A DNA stretch of 64,000 bases. Origin: Paralimibaculum aggregatum. Lineage in GTDB: Bacteria; Pseudomonadota; Alphaproteobacteria; Rhodobacterales; Rhodobacteraceae. Below are positions 44,101 to 51,272 of this stretch, one piece after another. Below the pieces are notes generated by a model. That model saw only the letters and a list, made by a program, of their open reading frames with translations. It did not search any database and was not told the DNA's origin. Within the stretch, counting starts at the first letter, position 1. Every line of letters starts with the position of its first letter. Position numbers and translations under genes: made by a program. Where the stretch lies: the NCBI RefSeq assembly GCF_030270585.1, contig NZ_BSYI01000004.1:124001-188000 (forward strand), read 5' to 3'.

Positions 44101-44769
44101 CTTCAGCAGGTCGAGGAAGCCGATCCAGGACTTGCTGTCCTGCGCCTCGTCGCTCTCCTGCGTGGTGTAGCGCCCGGCGGTGTCGATCAGCACCGCCTCG
44201 TTGGTGAACCACCAGTCGCAGTTGCGCGTGCCGCCGACGCCGACCACCGCGGCCTTGCCCATCTTGTCGGCGAGCGGGAACTTGAGCCCGGAATTGACGA
44301 TCGCGGTGGTCTTGCCCGCGCCCGGCGGGCCGATGATGATGTACCAGGGCAGCTGGTAGAGCGCCCGCGCCCCGCCCTTGCCGCCGAGCTTGGACTTGCG
44401 CAGGATCCCGAGCGCCTGCTTCATCCGCCCCTGCAGCTCGGCGATCTCGCCCTTGGCCGCCTCGTCGGAGGGGTCGATCTCCGCCACCGCCTCGGCCGGC
44501 TGCTTGGCGATGTCCTCCTCGAGATTGCGCTCGCGCCGCCGGCGCAGCCAGAACACCACGATCAGCGTGATGATCAGGATCACCACGAAGATGCCGATGG
44601 CGATCAGCCGGCTGAGTTCGGTGTCGAGCGGCCGCCATTCGTCGATGGTCAGCATCGGGCCGAACATCCAGATGACCGCGATCATGGCGCCGCCGAAGAG
44701 CAGCACCAGGCCCACGGTGGACCGCATGAACCGCTCGAAGACGAAGAGGATGTTGCTGAAGATGTTCAT
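41122..44769 (-). CDS. tssM: TssM (IcmF/VasK), T6SS membrane complex subunit
   Basis: This 1215-aa inner-membrane protein has two N-terminal transmembrane segments (about residues 16-38 and 54-75) and a cytoplasmic NTPase domain with Walker A GPPGAGKTT (147-155). A third membrane segment is near residue 475. A large periplasmic part includes a Ser/Gly/Pro-rich loop around residue 880 (ALSSSSSPGGSGS) and a C-terminal beta domain that contacts TssJ. Size and order fit IcmF proteins. It forms the trans-envelope complex with TssL and TssJ. The stop is overlapped by the optional TTG start of the phosphatase. Confidence 0.97.
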   Translation of the reverse strand: MNIFSNILFVFERFMRSTVGLVLLFGGAMIAVIWMFGPMLTIDEWRPLDTELSRLIAIGIFVVILIITLIVVFWLRRRRERNLEEDIAKQPAEAVAEIDPSDEAAKGEIAELQGRMKQALGILRKSKLGGKGGARALYQLPWYIIIGPPGAGKTTAIVNSGLKFPLADKMGKAAVVGVGGTRNCDWWFTNEAVLIDTAGRYTTQESDEAQDSKSWIGFLDLLKKNRKRQPINGAMVAISLSDLSLQDEQTRRNHALAIRTRLRELREKLGVRFPVYVLFTKADLMAGFAEFYDRLSKEEREQVWGFTLPLEKKDAEGTPLRSFDQEFDALLARLNDRTIELLQQEVDHRRRSLIYGFSQQVESLRGVAKEFLGEVFQDSAFEDRQLVRGVYFTSGTQEGTPIDRLMRGMAQAFGIGRQAVGTGQGQGKSYFLTTLLSDVIFGEAGLVSADDKVERRYKWIFRGAVTAGILVAGVFGALWTMSYLGNDELLAMSRSDIERYQEAVAGIQINPVEDIDVASVVPALNILRDMPGNPTVNDPEPPLELTWGLYQGDAIGTESAQSYRAGLNKLLLPRLLLRLEKQMESNINASDLIYEGLKVYLTLGLRAPSVDKEMVQRWMLADWSLAFPGPANAQLREDLMVHLTALMDQPMQELPLNGNLVELVQQRLADRPLAERIYKAIISSPAAKQVPDWRITDAGGPQTTRVLIRPSGDPLSEGVEGIYTYKGWTEVFVGEALKVADRMRREAWVLGEIGAAELDEDALGRLTRDVLNLYYDDYVNRWDQVLADIDIIPPASINDAVRITNILSGANSPIKNILEDAARQTELTRKPGSPSLLDGGGEAIDTAATVVEQNFFASFDAQTAAILGALSSSSSPGGSGSAEAPPPPGQYVEEQFAWLRDLAAPPGPGVPSRVDDLLQKISDVNNELNQMSRGSGLTPAAEGGAVIELKETAQEPEFDQGPLKRWAMQVVNATGGFAAGTTRDALNKRWQATVLPFCEKTMNGRYPFARTSRSDMALQDFGKLFGPGGMIDSFFTKNLLEYVDTTSKPWRWKRVGGADLGISAAVLTQFQHAGDIRDSFFLGAGLPKVTFDLKPFALDSKATSVTLEVEGQQLEYAHEVPQVTPMTWPGSAGGRTRIAFTPQLPSAENSMSQEGPWAWFRLLDSAEVRRTNVSDRSRVVFNIGGRIAVFQLRAGSALNPFSLPAMRSFRCVKSL

Positions 44770-44772
44770 GAC

Positions 44773-46251
44773 TCAGCTCGACTTGATGAGGACAATCTCG
44801 ATGCGTCGGTTGCGCGCCTTGTCCTCGCGCGTCCGTTCGGGAGTGACCAGCGGTTCCTTGTCCGCCCGCCCCTCGGCCCTCAGCCTGCTCGGATCGAGCA
44901 TCACCGCCTGCAGCCGCTGCATCACCGCTTCGGCCCGCTTCAGCGAGAGCGCGGTGTTGTTCGGGAAGCGCGAGGTGCTGATCGGGTCGCCGTCGGAATG
45001 GCCGACGACGAGCACCTGCCCGGGATGCACCGGCACCGGGTCGAGCTCCTCCGGGCTGGTCCTCTGGCGCGGATCCTCCTTGCGCTTGGCAAGCTCCTCG
45101 CCGATCCGCTGCACGAGCTGCTCGTACTCAGGCTGCAGCCGGTCGGAGGCCGAGGCGAACATGCCGGCGCCCTTGATCCGCACCGTCACCGTGTTGCCCT
45201 TCTCGATCACCTCGACGAGGCCGGCCTCGACCTCGGGCTTCAGGAAGCCGCTGATCTGCGCGAACTGGCTGACCTCGACATCCTTGGCGCCCGGCGGCGG
45301 CGGCGGCGGCGGGGGCGGCGGCGGCGGTTCGGGCGCGACGCGCGCGAAGCCGACCGGCGCGCTCGGCACCAGCGAGGCCAGCTCGCCCTGCACCCGCTCG
45401 GTCTGCCCGCCGAGCAGCCAGGTGAAGGTCAGGAACATCAGCACCAGCAGCGCTCCGGTGCCGCCCGAGATCATCCAGATCGGCGCCCAGGCCGAGAGCG
45501 GCCGGTGCGGCACCCCGGCCCCCTGCCAGCGCGGCGAGAGCCCGCGCTCGATATCCCCGCGCTGGCTGCGGATCAGCCGGGCGAGGTTGTCGCGCAGGGT
45601 GTAGTGCTTCTCCGGCCCGCCGGCGTCGATGCCGGAGCGCAGCCGCCCCTCGAAGCCGAGCGAGAGGCAGACATAGAGGAACTCCAGCAGCTCGCGATGC
45701 CGCCCCGGCTCCTTCTCGAGCCGCTCGAGCAGGTCGAACACCCGGTTGCCGCCCACCGCCTCCTTGTGGAAGGTGATCACGAGCGACTGCTTGTTCCAGC
45801 TGCTCTGCCCGCCCCAGGGGGTGTTGAGCACCACATCGTCGATGGTGGCGCAGATCAGGTAGCGCGCGATGCGCAGCTGCTGCACCTCGACACCCTGTTC
45901 CAGCGCGCGCTGCTCGAAGGCGCGGATCTCGCGCACCACGCTCTGGTGCAGCGCCTCGGGGTTGGCGTGCTGCGCCCGGTTGCGGATGCGGCCGACCAGC
46001 GCGAACAGCGGCGCCGCGGCGGCGGTCATCTTGTTGATGCCCGAGAGCGCCGCGTCGATGCCGACGCTGGCCCCCGCGGCGGTCGCCTGCGGCGCCACCA
46101 TGGCCTGCTGCGGCGCGGCGGGCTGCGGCGCGCCGGCCGGGGGATAGTTCGGCGCCGGCTGCTGGGGCGCTGCGGGCCGCTGCGGCTGGATCGGGCGGAT
46201 GACGGTTTTCTCGGTATCGCCTGGTTCGGCAAACGGATCGTCCTGGCTCAT
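44773..46251 (-). CDS. tssL: TssL (DotU) with C-terminal OmpA-like peptidoglycan-binding domain
   Basis: This 492-aa protein starts with a proline-rich cytoplasmic leader (residues 15-60). The DotU/VasF domain (about 65-245) includes YLICATIDDVVLNTPWG. A single transmembrane segment spans 258-281. The periplasmic part starts with 12 consecutive prolines (309-320) and ends with an OmpA-type peptidoglycan-binding domain (VVGHSDGDPI, then NNTALSLKRAEAV). This is the extended TssL type that anchors the membrane complex to the cell wall. The gene is 3 bp upstream of tssM. Confidence 0.96.
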   Translation of the reverse strand: MSQDDPFAEPGDTEKTVIRPIQPQRPAAPQQPAPNYPPAGAPQPAAPQQAMVAPQATAAGASVGIDAALSGINKMTAAAAPLFALVGRIRNRAQHANPEALHQSVVREIRAFEQRALEQGVEVQQLRIARYLICATIDDVVLNTPWGGQSSWNKQSLVITFHKEAVGGNRVFDLLERLEKEPGRHRELLEFLYVCLSLGFEGRLRSGIDAGGPEKHYTLRDNLARLIRSQRGDIERGLSPRWQGAGVPHRPLSAWAPIWMISGGTGALLVLMFLTFTWLLGGQTERVQGELASLVPSAPVGFARVAPEPPPPPPPPPPPPGAKDVEVSQFAQISGFLKPEVEAGLVEVIEKGNTVTVRIKGAGMFASASDRLQPEYEQLVQRIGEELAKRKEDPRQRTSPEELDPVPVHPGQVLVVGHSDGDPISTSRFPNNTALSLKRAEAVMQRLQAVMLDPSRLRAEGRADKEPLVTPERTREDKARNRRIEIVLIKSS

Positions 46252-46274
46252 CTCAAGCCTCCCGGTTCAACGCG

Positions 46275-47612
46275 CTAGTTGCGGATCGCCCATAGCTCCA
46301 GGGTCAAGCCGGGGAAGTCGCCGGCCACGAAGATGGCGAGGCCCCCGGATGTGCTCAGCTGCTTCCACTTAGGACTATCGCTGTCCAACTCGAAATACAC
46401 AACACCTGCATGGAACGGGATCTGCCGCGGCGCGACGGGCATCGGCCGCAGCCCGACACCGCCGAGGGCCGAGTTGACCAGCGTGCGGATCTCCTCGACC
46501 GGCCCGATCGTGGCCTGGTCCGGCATCAGCCGGCGCACCTTCTCGGCCGGGATGTCGGCCCTGGCGGCGAGCACGAAGGTCGCCCCCGTGAGCAGCCGCT
46601 TGTCGGCGATCACGCCCACCCGCACGCCGTATTTGCGCTCCTCGAGCGGGATCGCCACGGCGCGGTCGTCCATGGTGGTGGAGAGATACTGCCGCAGCGC
46701 CCGCATCACCGGCTGGAATACCGTGGTCAGGTCGGCATGGTCATAGGCCGGAAACTCCGGCACCCGCTTGTCCGGCGCCATGAAGGCGGCATACTCGCCC
46801 GCCAGCTCGCAGCAATAGGCATAGACCCGCTCGGGATGCGCGTTTTCGATGCTGCCGAGATGGCGGATCGTCGGCAGCGCCCGGTTGCTGATGATCAGCA
46901 GCAGGAAATCCGCGATATCCGCCGCCCCGCGCGCGCCGGAGGTTGCCGAGAGCCGCTCCGCCAGCGACTTGCCGCGCTGGTTCACCATGCCCTCGAGCTC
47001 GCGCATGAAGCCGGCCAGCGCCGGCGCGGCGCGCATGTCCATCACCGTCGGGATGAAGGCGCGGTCGAGCACCAGCGAGCCGTCCGGGCGCACCTCGATC
47101 ACCCGCGCCACCGGGATCGCCAGCATGTCGGAGAGGTCGTCCATGTCGAGCGCGAGCGCCAGGCGCATCTTGCCGATGGCGATGGTGACCGGCCGGCGAT
47201 CGCGGCCGGCCACGTCGCTGACCTCGATCTCCTCGGCGGAAAAGCGCGCCGCCGTGGGCTCGGATTCGTCGAGCACGATCTCCATCGCCCCCTGCCGGCG
47301 CATCGGGATGGTGAGGTAGACCACGGTGTTCTTGGCCTCCGCCGGCACATCCATCGCCGGCGGGTGCATGTCGGCCTGCGGCACCCGGAACGAGGCCCCG
47401 TCCGGGGTGATCCCGGCACAGGACTTCACCGCGAGCTTGCCGATCTTCAGCACGTCGTCGTCGAGCACGAACTCGGTGAGCCCCCAGGGATAGGGGGTCG
47501 CCGCCCGCGTGACCTGTCCGACAAGCGCCTCGGTATAGCGCGTCTGCTGCTGCAGATGGTGGGGCTGCAGAAACAGCCCCTCATTCCAGATGACCTTGTT
47601 GTCCCAGGACAC
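46275..47612 (-). CDS. tssK: TssK (ImpJ/VasE), T6SS baseplate-membrane connector
   Basis: This 445-aa protein has the TssK N-terminal signature KVIWNEGLFLQPHHLQQQTRY and a C-terminal domain (AIFVAGDFPGLTLELWAI). It links the baseplate (TssEFG) to TssL/TssM. The start codon is GTG (47612). It lies directly upstream of tssL with a 23-bp gap. Confidence 0.96.
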   Translation of the reverse strand: MSWDNKVIWNEGLFLQPHHLQQQTRYTEALVGQVTRAATPYPWGLTEFVLDDDVLKIGKLAVKSCAGITPDGASFRVPQADMHPPAMDVPAEAKNTVVYLTIPMRRQGAMEIVLDESEPTAARFSAEEIEVSDVAGRDRRPVTIAIGKMRLALALDMDDLSDMLAIPVARVIEVRPDGSLVLDRAFIPTVMDMRAAPALAGFMRELEGMVNQRGKSLAERLSATSGARGAADIADFLLLIISNRALPTIRHLGSIENAHPERVYAYCCELAGEYAAFMAPDKRVPEFPAYDHADLTTVFQPVMRALRQYLSTTMDDRAVAIPLEERKYGVRVGVIADKRLLTGATFVLAARADIPAEKVRRLMPDQATIGPVEEIRTLVNSALGGVGLRPMPVAPRQIPFHAGVVYFELDSDSPKWKQLSTSGGLAIFVAGDFPGLTLELWAIRN

Positions 47613-47669
47613 GTTGTCTTCCCCGTCTTCCCCTCAGGCGTCGCCCGGCAGGCGTCGCATCGTCCGTCC

Positions 47670-48338
47670 TCAGCCCCCGAAGGCGGAGGTGATCGACGAG
47701 GCCGCATCGGTCGCGGCCCCGGTGGCCGCCCCCGTCGCCGCCTCGGTGGCCGCGCCGGCGGCCGCCTCCTGCGCCGCGCCGAGCGCCGCATCCGCGCCCC
47801 CGGCCGCCGCGCCGGCACCGGCCTCGACCGCCGCGCCGGCCACGTCGCCGGCCGCCTTGGCCAGAGGATCGGCGCCGCCGCCCCCGCCCGCGCCGAACTT
47901 CGCGCCGCCGCCGTCGATGGTCAGCGCCACCGCGTTCGGCGCCCGCGGCGCGAGATCCCCGGTGGCGCGCCAGCCCGGCTGGTCGATGTTGCGCAGCCCC
48001 ACCACGGCGCCGATATGCGGCACCGCGCGGTCGAAGGTCTTGGTGTCCTCGACGCTCTGCCCCGGTGCCAGCAGATACTCGTCCACCGTCACCAGATCGG
48101 CGCCCAGCGTCGCCGGGCCGTTGTCGTAGAGCGCAAAGAAGTCCTGCGCCTTGAAGTTCGCATCGGCGGTCAGATAGTAGACCTTCACCTTGGCCGGCAC
48201 GCCGCCGTTCATGGCCGGGCCGCCGGTGATCTTCAGCGCCACGGTGGTCGGCTGCGGCGGCGGCGGCGGCTCGGCGCAGCCGGCCAGCGCCAGGACCAGG
48301 CCGAAGCCGATGAGGGAGAGCGGGCGGGCAGAGAGCAT
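47670..48338 (-). CDS. tssJ: TssJ (VasD) outer-membrane lipoprotein with Ala/Gly-rich tail
   Basis: This 222-aa protein has a lipobox LALAGC (Cys21) and a beta-sandwich with the VasD traits VALKITGG, KVYYLTAD and LYDNGPATLGADLV. From about residue 150 the sequence becomes an Ala/Gly/Thr-rich run (AAGAATEAATGAATGAATD), not part of the usual roughly 170-aa TssJ. This may be a flexible extension through the periplasm. It caps TssM at the outer membrane. Confidence 0.9.
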   Translation of the reverse strand: MLSARPLSLIGFGLVLALAGCAEPPPPPQPTTVALKITGGPAMNGGVPAKVKVYYLTADANFKAQDFFALYDNGPATLGADLVTVDEYLLAPGQSVEDTKTFDRAVPHIGAVVGLRNIDQPGWRATGDLAPRAPNAVALTIDGGGAKFGAGGGGGADPLAKAAGDVAGAAVEAGAGAAAGGADAALGAAQEAAAGAATEAATGAATGAATDAASSITSAFGG

Positions 48339-48392
48339 GGGTCGGATCTCCTGTCGCTTGTCGGGCCGCGGCGGACCCGTGGGGCTGGGCGT

Positions 48393-50192
48393 CTAGAGCT
48401 TCTTGAGCTGCTGTTCGTAGGCGCGGGCGAACTCCCGGCCGAAGAGGTTGTGGAAATCGTCCTCCGCCTCGCGCGCGATCTCGCCATAGAGCTCCTCGTA
48501 GAGCTCCCAGTAGCGCGCCTTCTTGTTGCCGAGCAGGCCGCCGACGCCGCTGCTGGAGCGCTCCAGCCGGCCCTCGAGCGCCGCCGGGTCGAGCCGCACC
48601 AGGATCGCCTTGAGCGCCGCCTGGATACCCGACATCATCGCGACCTCATGCGCCTTGATGTCCTGCAGCGCCTGCGCGGCGGAGCGGTCGCTCGGCAGGT
48701 AGCCGGGCACCGCCGGGCGCACCATCGCCTCCATCGCCTGCTCGGGGCTGACCGAGAACTTGAGCGGGTTGTTGCCCTCGGCCTGGATCTGGGTCTGGCT
48801 GACGCGGAGCTCGTCCTTGAGCGATTTTCGCGTCATCAGCACTTCGCGCAGACCCACCACCATGGTGCGGAAGGCGAGCCCGGCGCGCTCCATCGTCGCC
48901 TCGAGCTCGGCATCGGAGATGTTGAGGTTCTCGGTCCCGGCGGCGCGCAGGAAGGCCCGCGCGGCATCGCCGCCGCCCGCCGGCGCGCCGCCGGGAGCGG
49001 GCCGGGCGGCCGGCGCCGGCCGGGGTTGCGGCTGCGGTTGCGGCTGTGGCTGCGGCTGTGGCGGGGCCGCCGCGGGTGGCGGTGCGGGGTCGGGCAGGGG
49101 CGGCAGCTCGGGCGCCGGAGCCGCCGCCGCGGCCGGCGGCGGGACTTCTGCCGCAGGCGCCGCGGGAACCGCGGGCATTGCGGGCGGCGCGGCCTTTGGC
49201 GGCGGCGCGAAGGGCGCCTCCTCCTCGTCCTCGAGCGGCGGCAGGTCGAGCGCATCCTGCGCCGGCGCAGGCGGTGCCAGATCGCCGAGCGGGTCGCCGC
49301 CGATGCCGCCGCCGGGCGGCCCCCCTGCCCCGGCCGCCGGCTTTGCCGAAGGCGGCGCGATCGGGCCGCCGAACTCGTCCTCGAAATCGTCCGGGATCAG
49401 CGCGCCGCCGCGCGCGGGCGCACCGCCGCCGGGCGCGCCGCCATGGGTCTCGGGCGGCTTGAAGTGGTGCTCCATCTCCGGCACGTGGTCGCCCCGCGAG
49501 CCCTGCTTGAACCAGGCCTCCTCGTCGGCCTCGCCGCCGGGCCCGAGGATGTCGTCATCCGGCAGCATGCCGGCGCGCATCGGATCGCCGCGCACCTCCT
49601 TGCCACCGGGCCCGGCGAGCGGGTCGTTGGGGCGGAACGGGTCCTCGTCGTCCGGTATCAGCGAATCCTCCGGCAGGAAGGCGCCGCCGGCACTGCCCCG
49701 CGAACCGCCGCCGCCGGGGCCGTCGAGAATGTCCATCAGGTCGCCGCCGACCGGGTCCTCGATCTCCTCGTTGGCGGCCATCGGGCCGCGCCCGCCGACA
49801 CCCTGGGCGATCGAGGTCGCCTCCACCGGCGGCGGCAGGTCGTCGAGCGGATCATGCTGCGGCCAGGCGCCGAGATCCTGCGCGATCTCCACGCGCAGCT
49901 CGTACTGCCCCATGGTGATGATGTCGCCATCGGTCAGCGGCATCGGATGGTCGCCCACCCGGTCCGCGGCATGGTTGATGAAGGTGCCGTTGGCCGAGGT
50001 GTCGATCAGGAAATAGTCGTTGCCGCGCTGCTCGATCACGCAGTGGCGCTTGGAGACGAAGCGCTCGGGATCGGGCAGCACGATGTCGTTCTCCTCGCTG
50101 CGCCCGATGGTGAGCGCTCCGCCGGTCATCTCGGTCGGGCCGAGATCGCCCGGGATGACCCCCGAGCCGGTGGGCCGAAGCGTGAAGCCCAT
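48393..50192 (-). CDS. tagH: FHA-domain T6SS protein (TagH/Fha1-like)
   Basis: This 599-aa protein has an N-terminal forkhead-associated domain (about residues 5-100: LTIGRSEENDIVLPD, SKRHCVIEQ, SANGTFIN) that binds phospho-threonine. The central 300 residues are Gly/Pro/Ala/Asp-rich and disordered, with a PQ repeat (PQPQPQPQPQPQPRP). The C-terminal 190 residues match the ImpI/VasC domain (ARAFLRAAGTENLNI, ending FNLLFGREFARAYEQQL-like). Phosphorylated by PpkA, such proteins start T6SS assembly. Low-complexity DNA here creates long open shadow frames. Confidence 0.92.
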   Translation of the reverse strand: MGFTLRPTGSGVIPGDLGPTEMTGGALTIGRSEENDIVLPDPERFVSKRHCVIEQRGNDYFLIDTSANGTFINHAADRVGDHPMPLTDGDIITMGQYELRVEIAQDLGAWPQHDPLDDLPPPVEATSIAQGVGGRGPMAANEEIEDPVGGDLMDILDGPGGGGSRGSAGGAFLPEDSLIPDDEDPFRPNDPLAGPGGKEVRGDPMRAGMLPDDDILGPGGEADEEAWFKQGSRGDHVPEMEHHFKPPETHGGAPGGGAPARGGALIPDDFEDEFGGPIAPPSAKPAAGAGGPPGGGIGGDPLGDLAPPAPAQDALDLPPLEDEEEAPFAPPPKAAPPAMPAVPAAPAAEVPPPAAAAAPAPELPPLPDPAPPPAAAPPQPQPQPQPQPQPRPAPAARPAPGGAPAGGGDAARAFLRAAGTENLNISDAELEATMERAGLAFRTMVVGLREVLMTRKSLKDELRVSQTQIQAEGNNPLKFSVSPEQAMEAMVRPAVPGYLPSDRSAAQALQDIKAHEVAMMSGIQAALKAILVRLDPAALEGRLERSSSGVGGLLGNKKARYWELYEELYGEIAREAEDDFHNLFGREFARAYEQQLKKL

Positions 50193-50214
50193 TTACGTCT
50201 CCCCAAATCTTCCG

Positions 50215-50511
50215 TCAGCCACCGAGCGGCACCGTCGGCGCGCCGGGGGCCGCGATCAGTCCGCCATGCGCCGCGCGGCCGCACGGCCATGCCTGCGGCC
50301 GGCAGCCGGCCCGCACCGCGGCCGCGCCCCCGACGATCATCGCCGGAGCGCCGACGCGGATCGCCCGGCCGCCCGGCCGGGACCGGGCCATGAAGGATGC
50401 CGGCGCGGCGGCCGGCCCCTGCGGCTCCTGTGTCACGCCGGCATGCGGCACGGCCCCCGCCACCGCCGGACAGGCGACGACATCGGTGAACCGGGCGGCC
50501 GGCAGCGTCAT
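50215..50511 (-). CDS. PAAR-domain spike tip protein
   Basis: This 98-aa protein begins MTLPAARFTDVVACPA. It has the repeating PAAR features: Ala-Arg-x-x-Asp turns, His and Cys metal-binding candidates (CP..., PHAG, GCRPQ, CGRAAHGG) and Gly-Ala-Pro turns ending APGAPTVPLGG. Such proteins cap the VgrG trimer and sharpen the T6SS tip. A very strong site GAGGAGGAGG is next to ATG 50511; an in-frame upstream ATG at 50610 would add an Arg-rich noise sequence. No toxin domain is attached. Confidence 0.82.
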   Translation of the reverse strand: MTLPAARFTDVVACPAVAGAVPHAGVTQEPQGPAAAPASFMARSRPGGRAIRVGAPAMIVGGAAAVRAGCRPQAWPCGRAAHGGLIAAPGAPTVPLGG

Positions 50512-50617
50512 GGTCGCGTTCCTCCTCCTCGCGGCGGCACGGCAACCGCCCCGACAGTCTGCCCGCAGGACGCCGCGCAGGCAAGCCGCCCGCCTCGCCC
50601 GCCGCCGCATGCCGGCC

Positions 50618-51256
50618 TCATTCCGCGGGTTCGGGCTCCGGCTCCGGAACCGGGATCGCCTTGCCGTTGCCGCCCTTGGCGATGTCGAGCCCGCGCTCGA
50701 TCAGCATCCCCATCCAGACCAGCCCGTCGACATCGCCGGCGACGTCGAGCGAGGCCAGCACCTGTCCGAAGACCACGTTGCCGAAGATGCCGGGCGGCAC
50801 CTCCATGTCCTCGAGATCGTCCGGCCCGTAGGTGCCGGAGGCATAGACCGCGCCCAGCGCCGCGAGGATCGACGGATCGTCCTGCGGCGCCTTCTGCGTC
50901 GCCTCGAAGGCCTTGCGCCGGTTCTCGTCGCTGGGCTTGAAGACCCAGCTCTCGGCGGCGAAGAGCGGCCCCTCGGTCAGGGTCTCGCCGTGGCCCACCA
51001 CGTCGCGCGCCGAGAGGCAGCTCCACCACACCGCCTCGCGCGGCGGCAGGGTGTGGGAGAGCACCTTGAGCATGTCGACCTCGGCCGAGAGCGAGAGCCC
51101 GCGCTGGCCCTCGAGCGCCTGCAGCAGCTCCCCGATGCTGGCCCTCGGGTCCACGGTCAGCCTGGTCTCGAGCTTGGTGTTGGTCGCCTTCATCACCGCC
51201 AGGCCCGGCCGCTCCGGCATCTTCTTGAGGCCCTCGAACATCATGGCGTCGATCAT
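50618..51256 (-). CDS. DUF6931-like protein between vgrG and PAAR
   Basis: This is a 212-aa soluble protein. The middle contains LPPREAVWWSCLSAR and a following segment with several tryptophans and acidic residues. The last residues are a PEPEPEPE tail. It looks like the alphaproteobacterial T6SS-associated family labelled DUF6931, but this name is from memory and not checked. It starts 16 bp after the vgrG stop. An adaptor or loading role for the spike is a guess from position. Confidence 0.6.
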   Translation of the reverse strand: MIDAMMFEGLKKMPERPGLAVMKATNTKLETRLTVDPRASIGELLQALEGQRGLSLSAEVDMLKVLSHTLPPREAVWWSCLSARDVVGHGETLTEGPLFAAESWVFKPSDENRRKAFEATQKAPQDDPSILAALGAVYASGTYGPDDLEDMEVPPGIFGNVVFGQVLASLDVAGDVDGLVWMGMLIERGLDIAKGGNGKAIPVPEPEPEPAE

Positions 51257-51272
51257 CGCATGCCTCCGTGCC

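Noticed and set aside
42844-46278. A 1,144-codon rightward open frame across tssM and tssL
   Set aside because: It is the antisense shadow of clearly assigned TssM and TssL; its composition (His/Arg/Leu/Gly-rich) is that of reverse-frame GC-rich DNA.
46410-50393. A 1,327-codon rightward open frame across tssK, tssJ and the FHA gene
   Set aside because: It is antisense to three well-supported T6SS genes with conserved motifs; no domain is visible in it.
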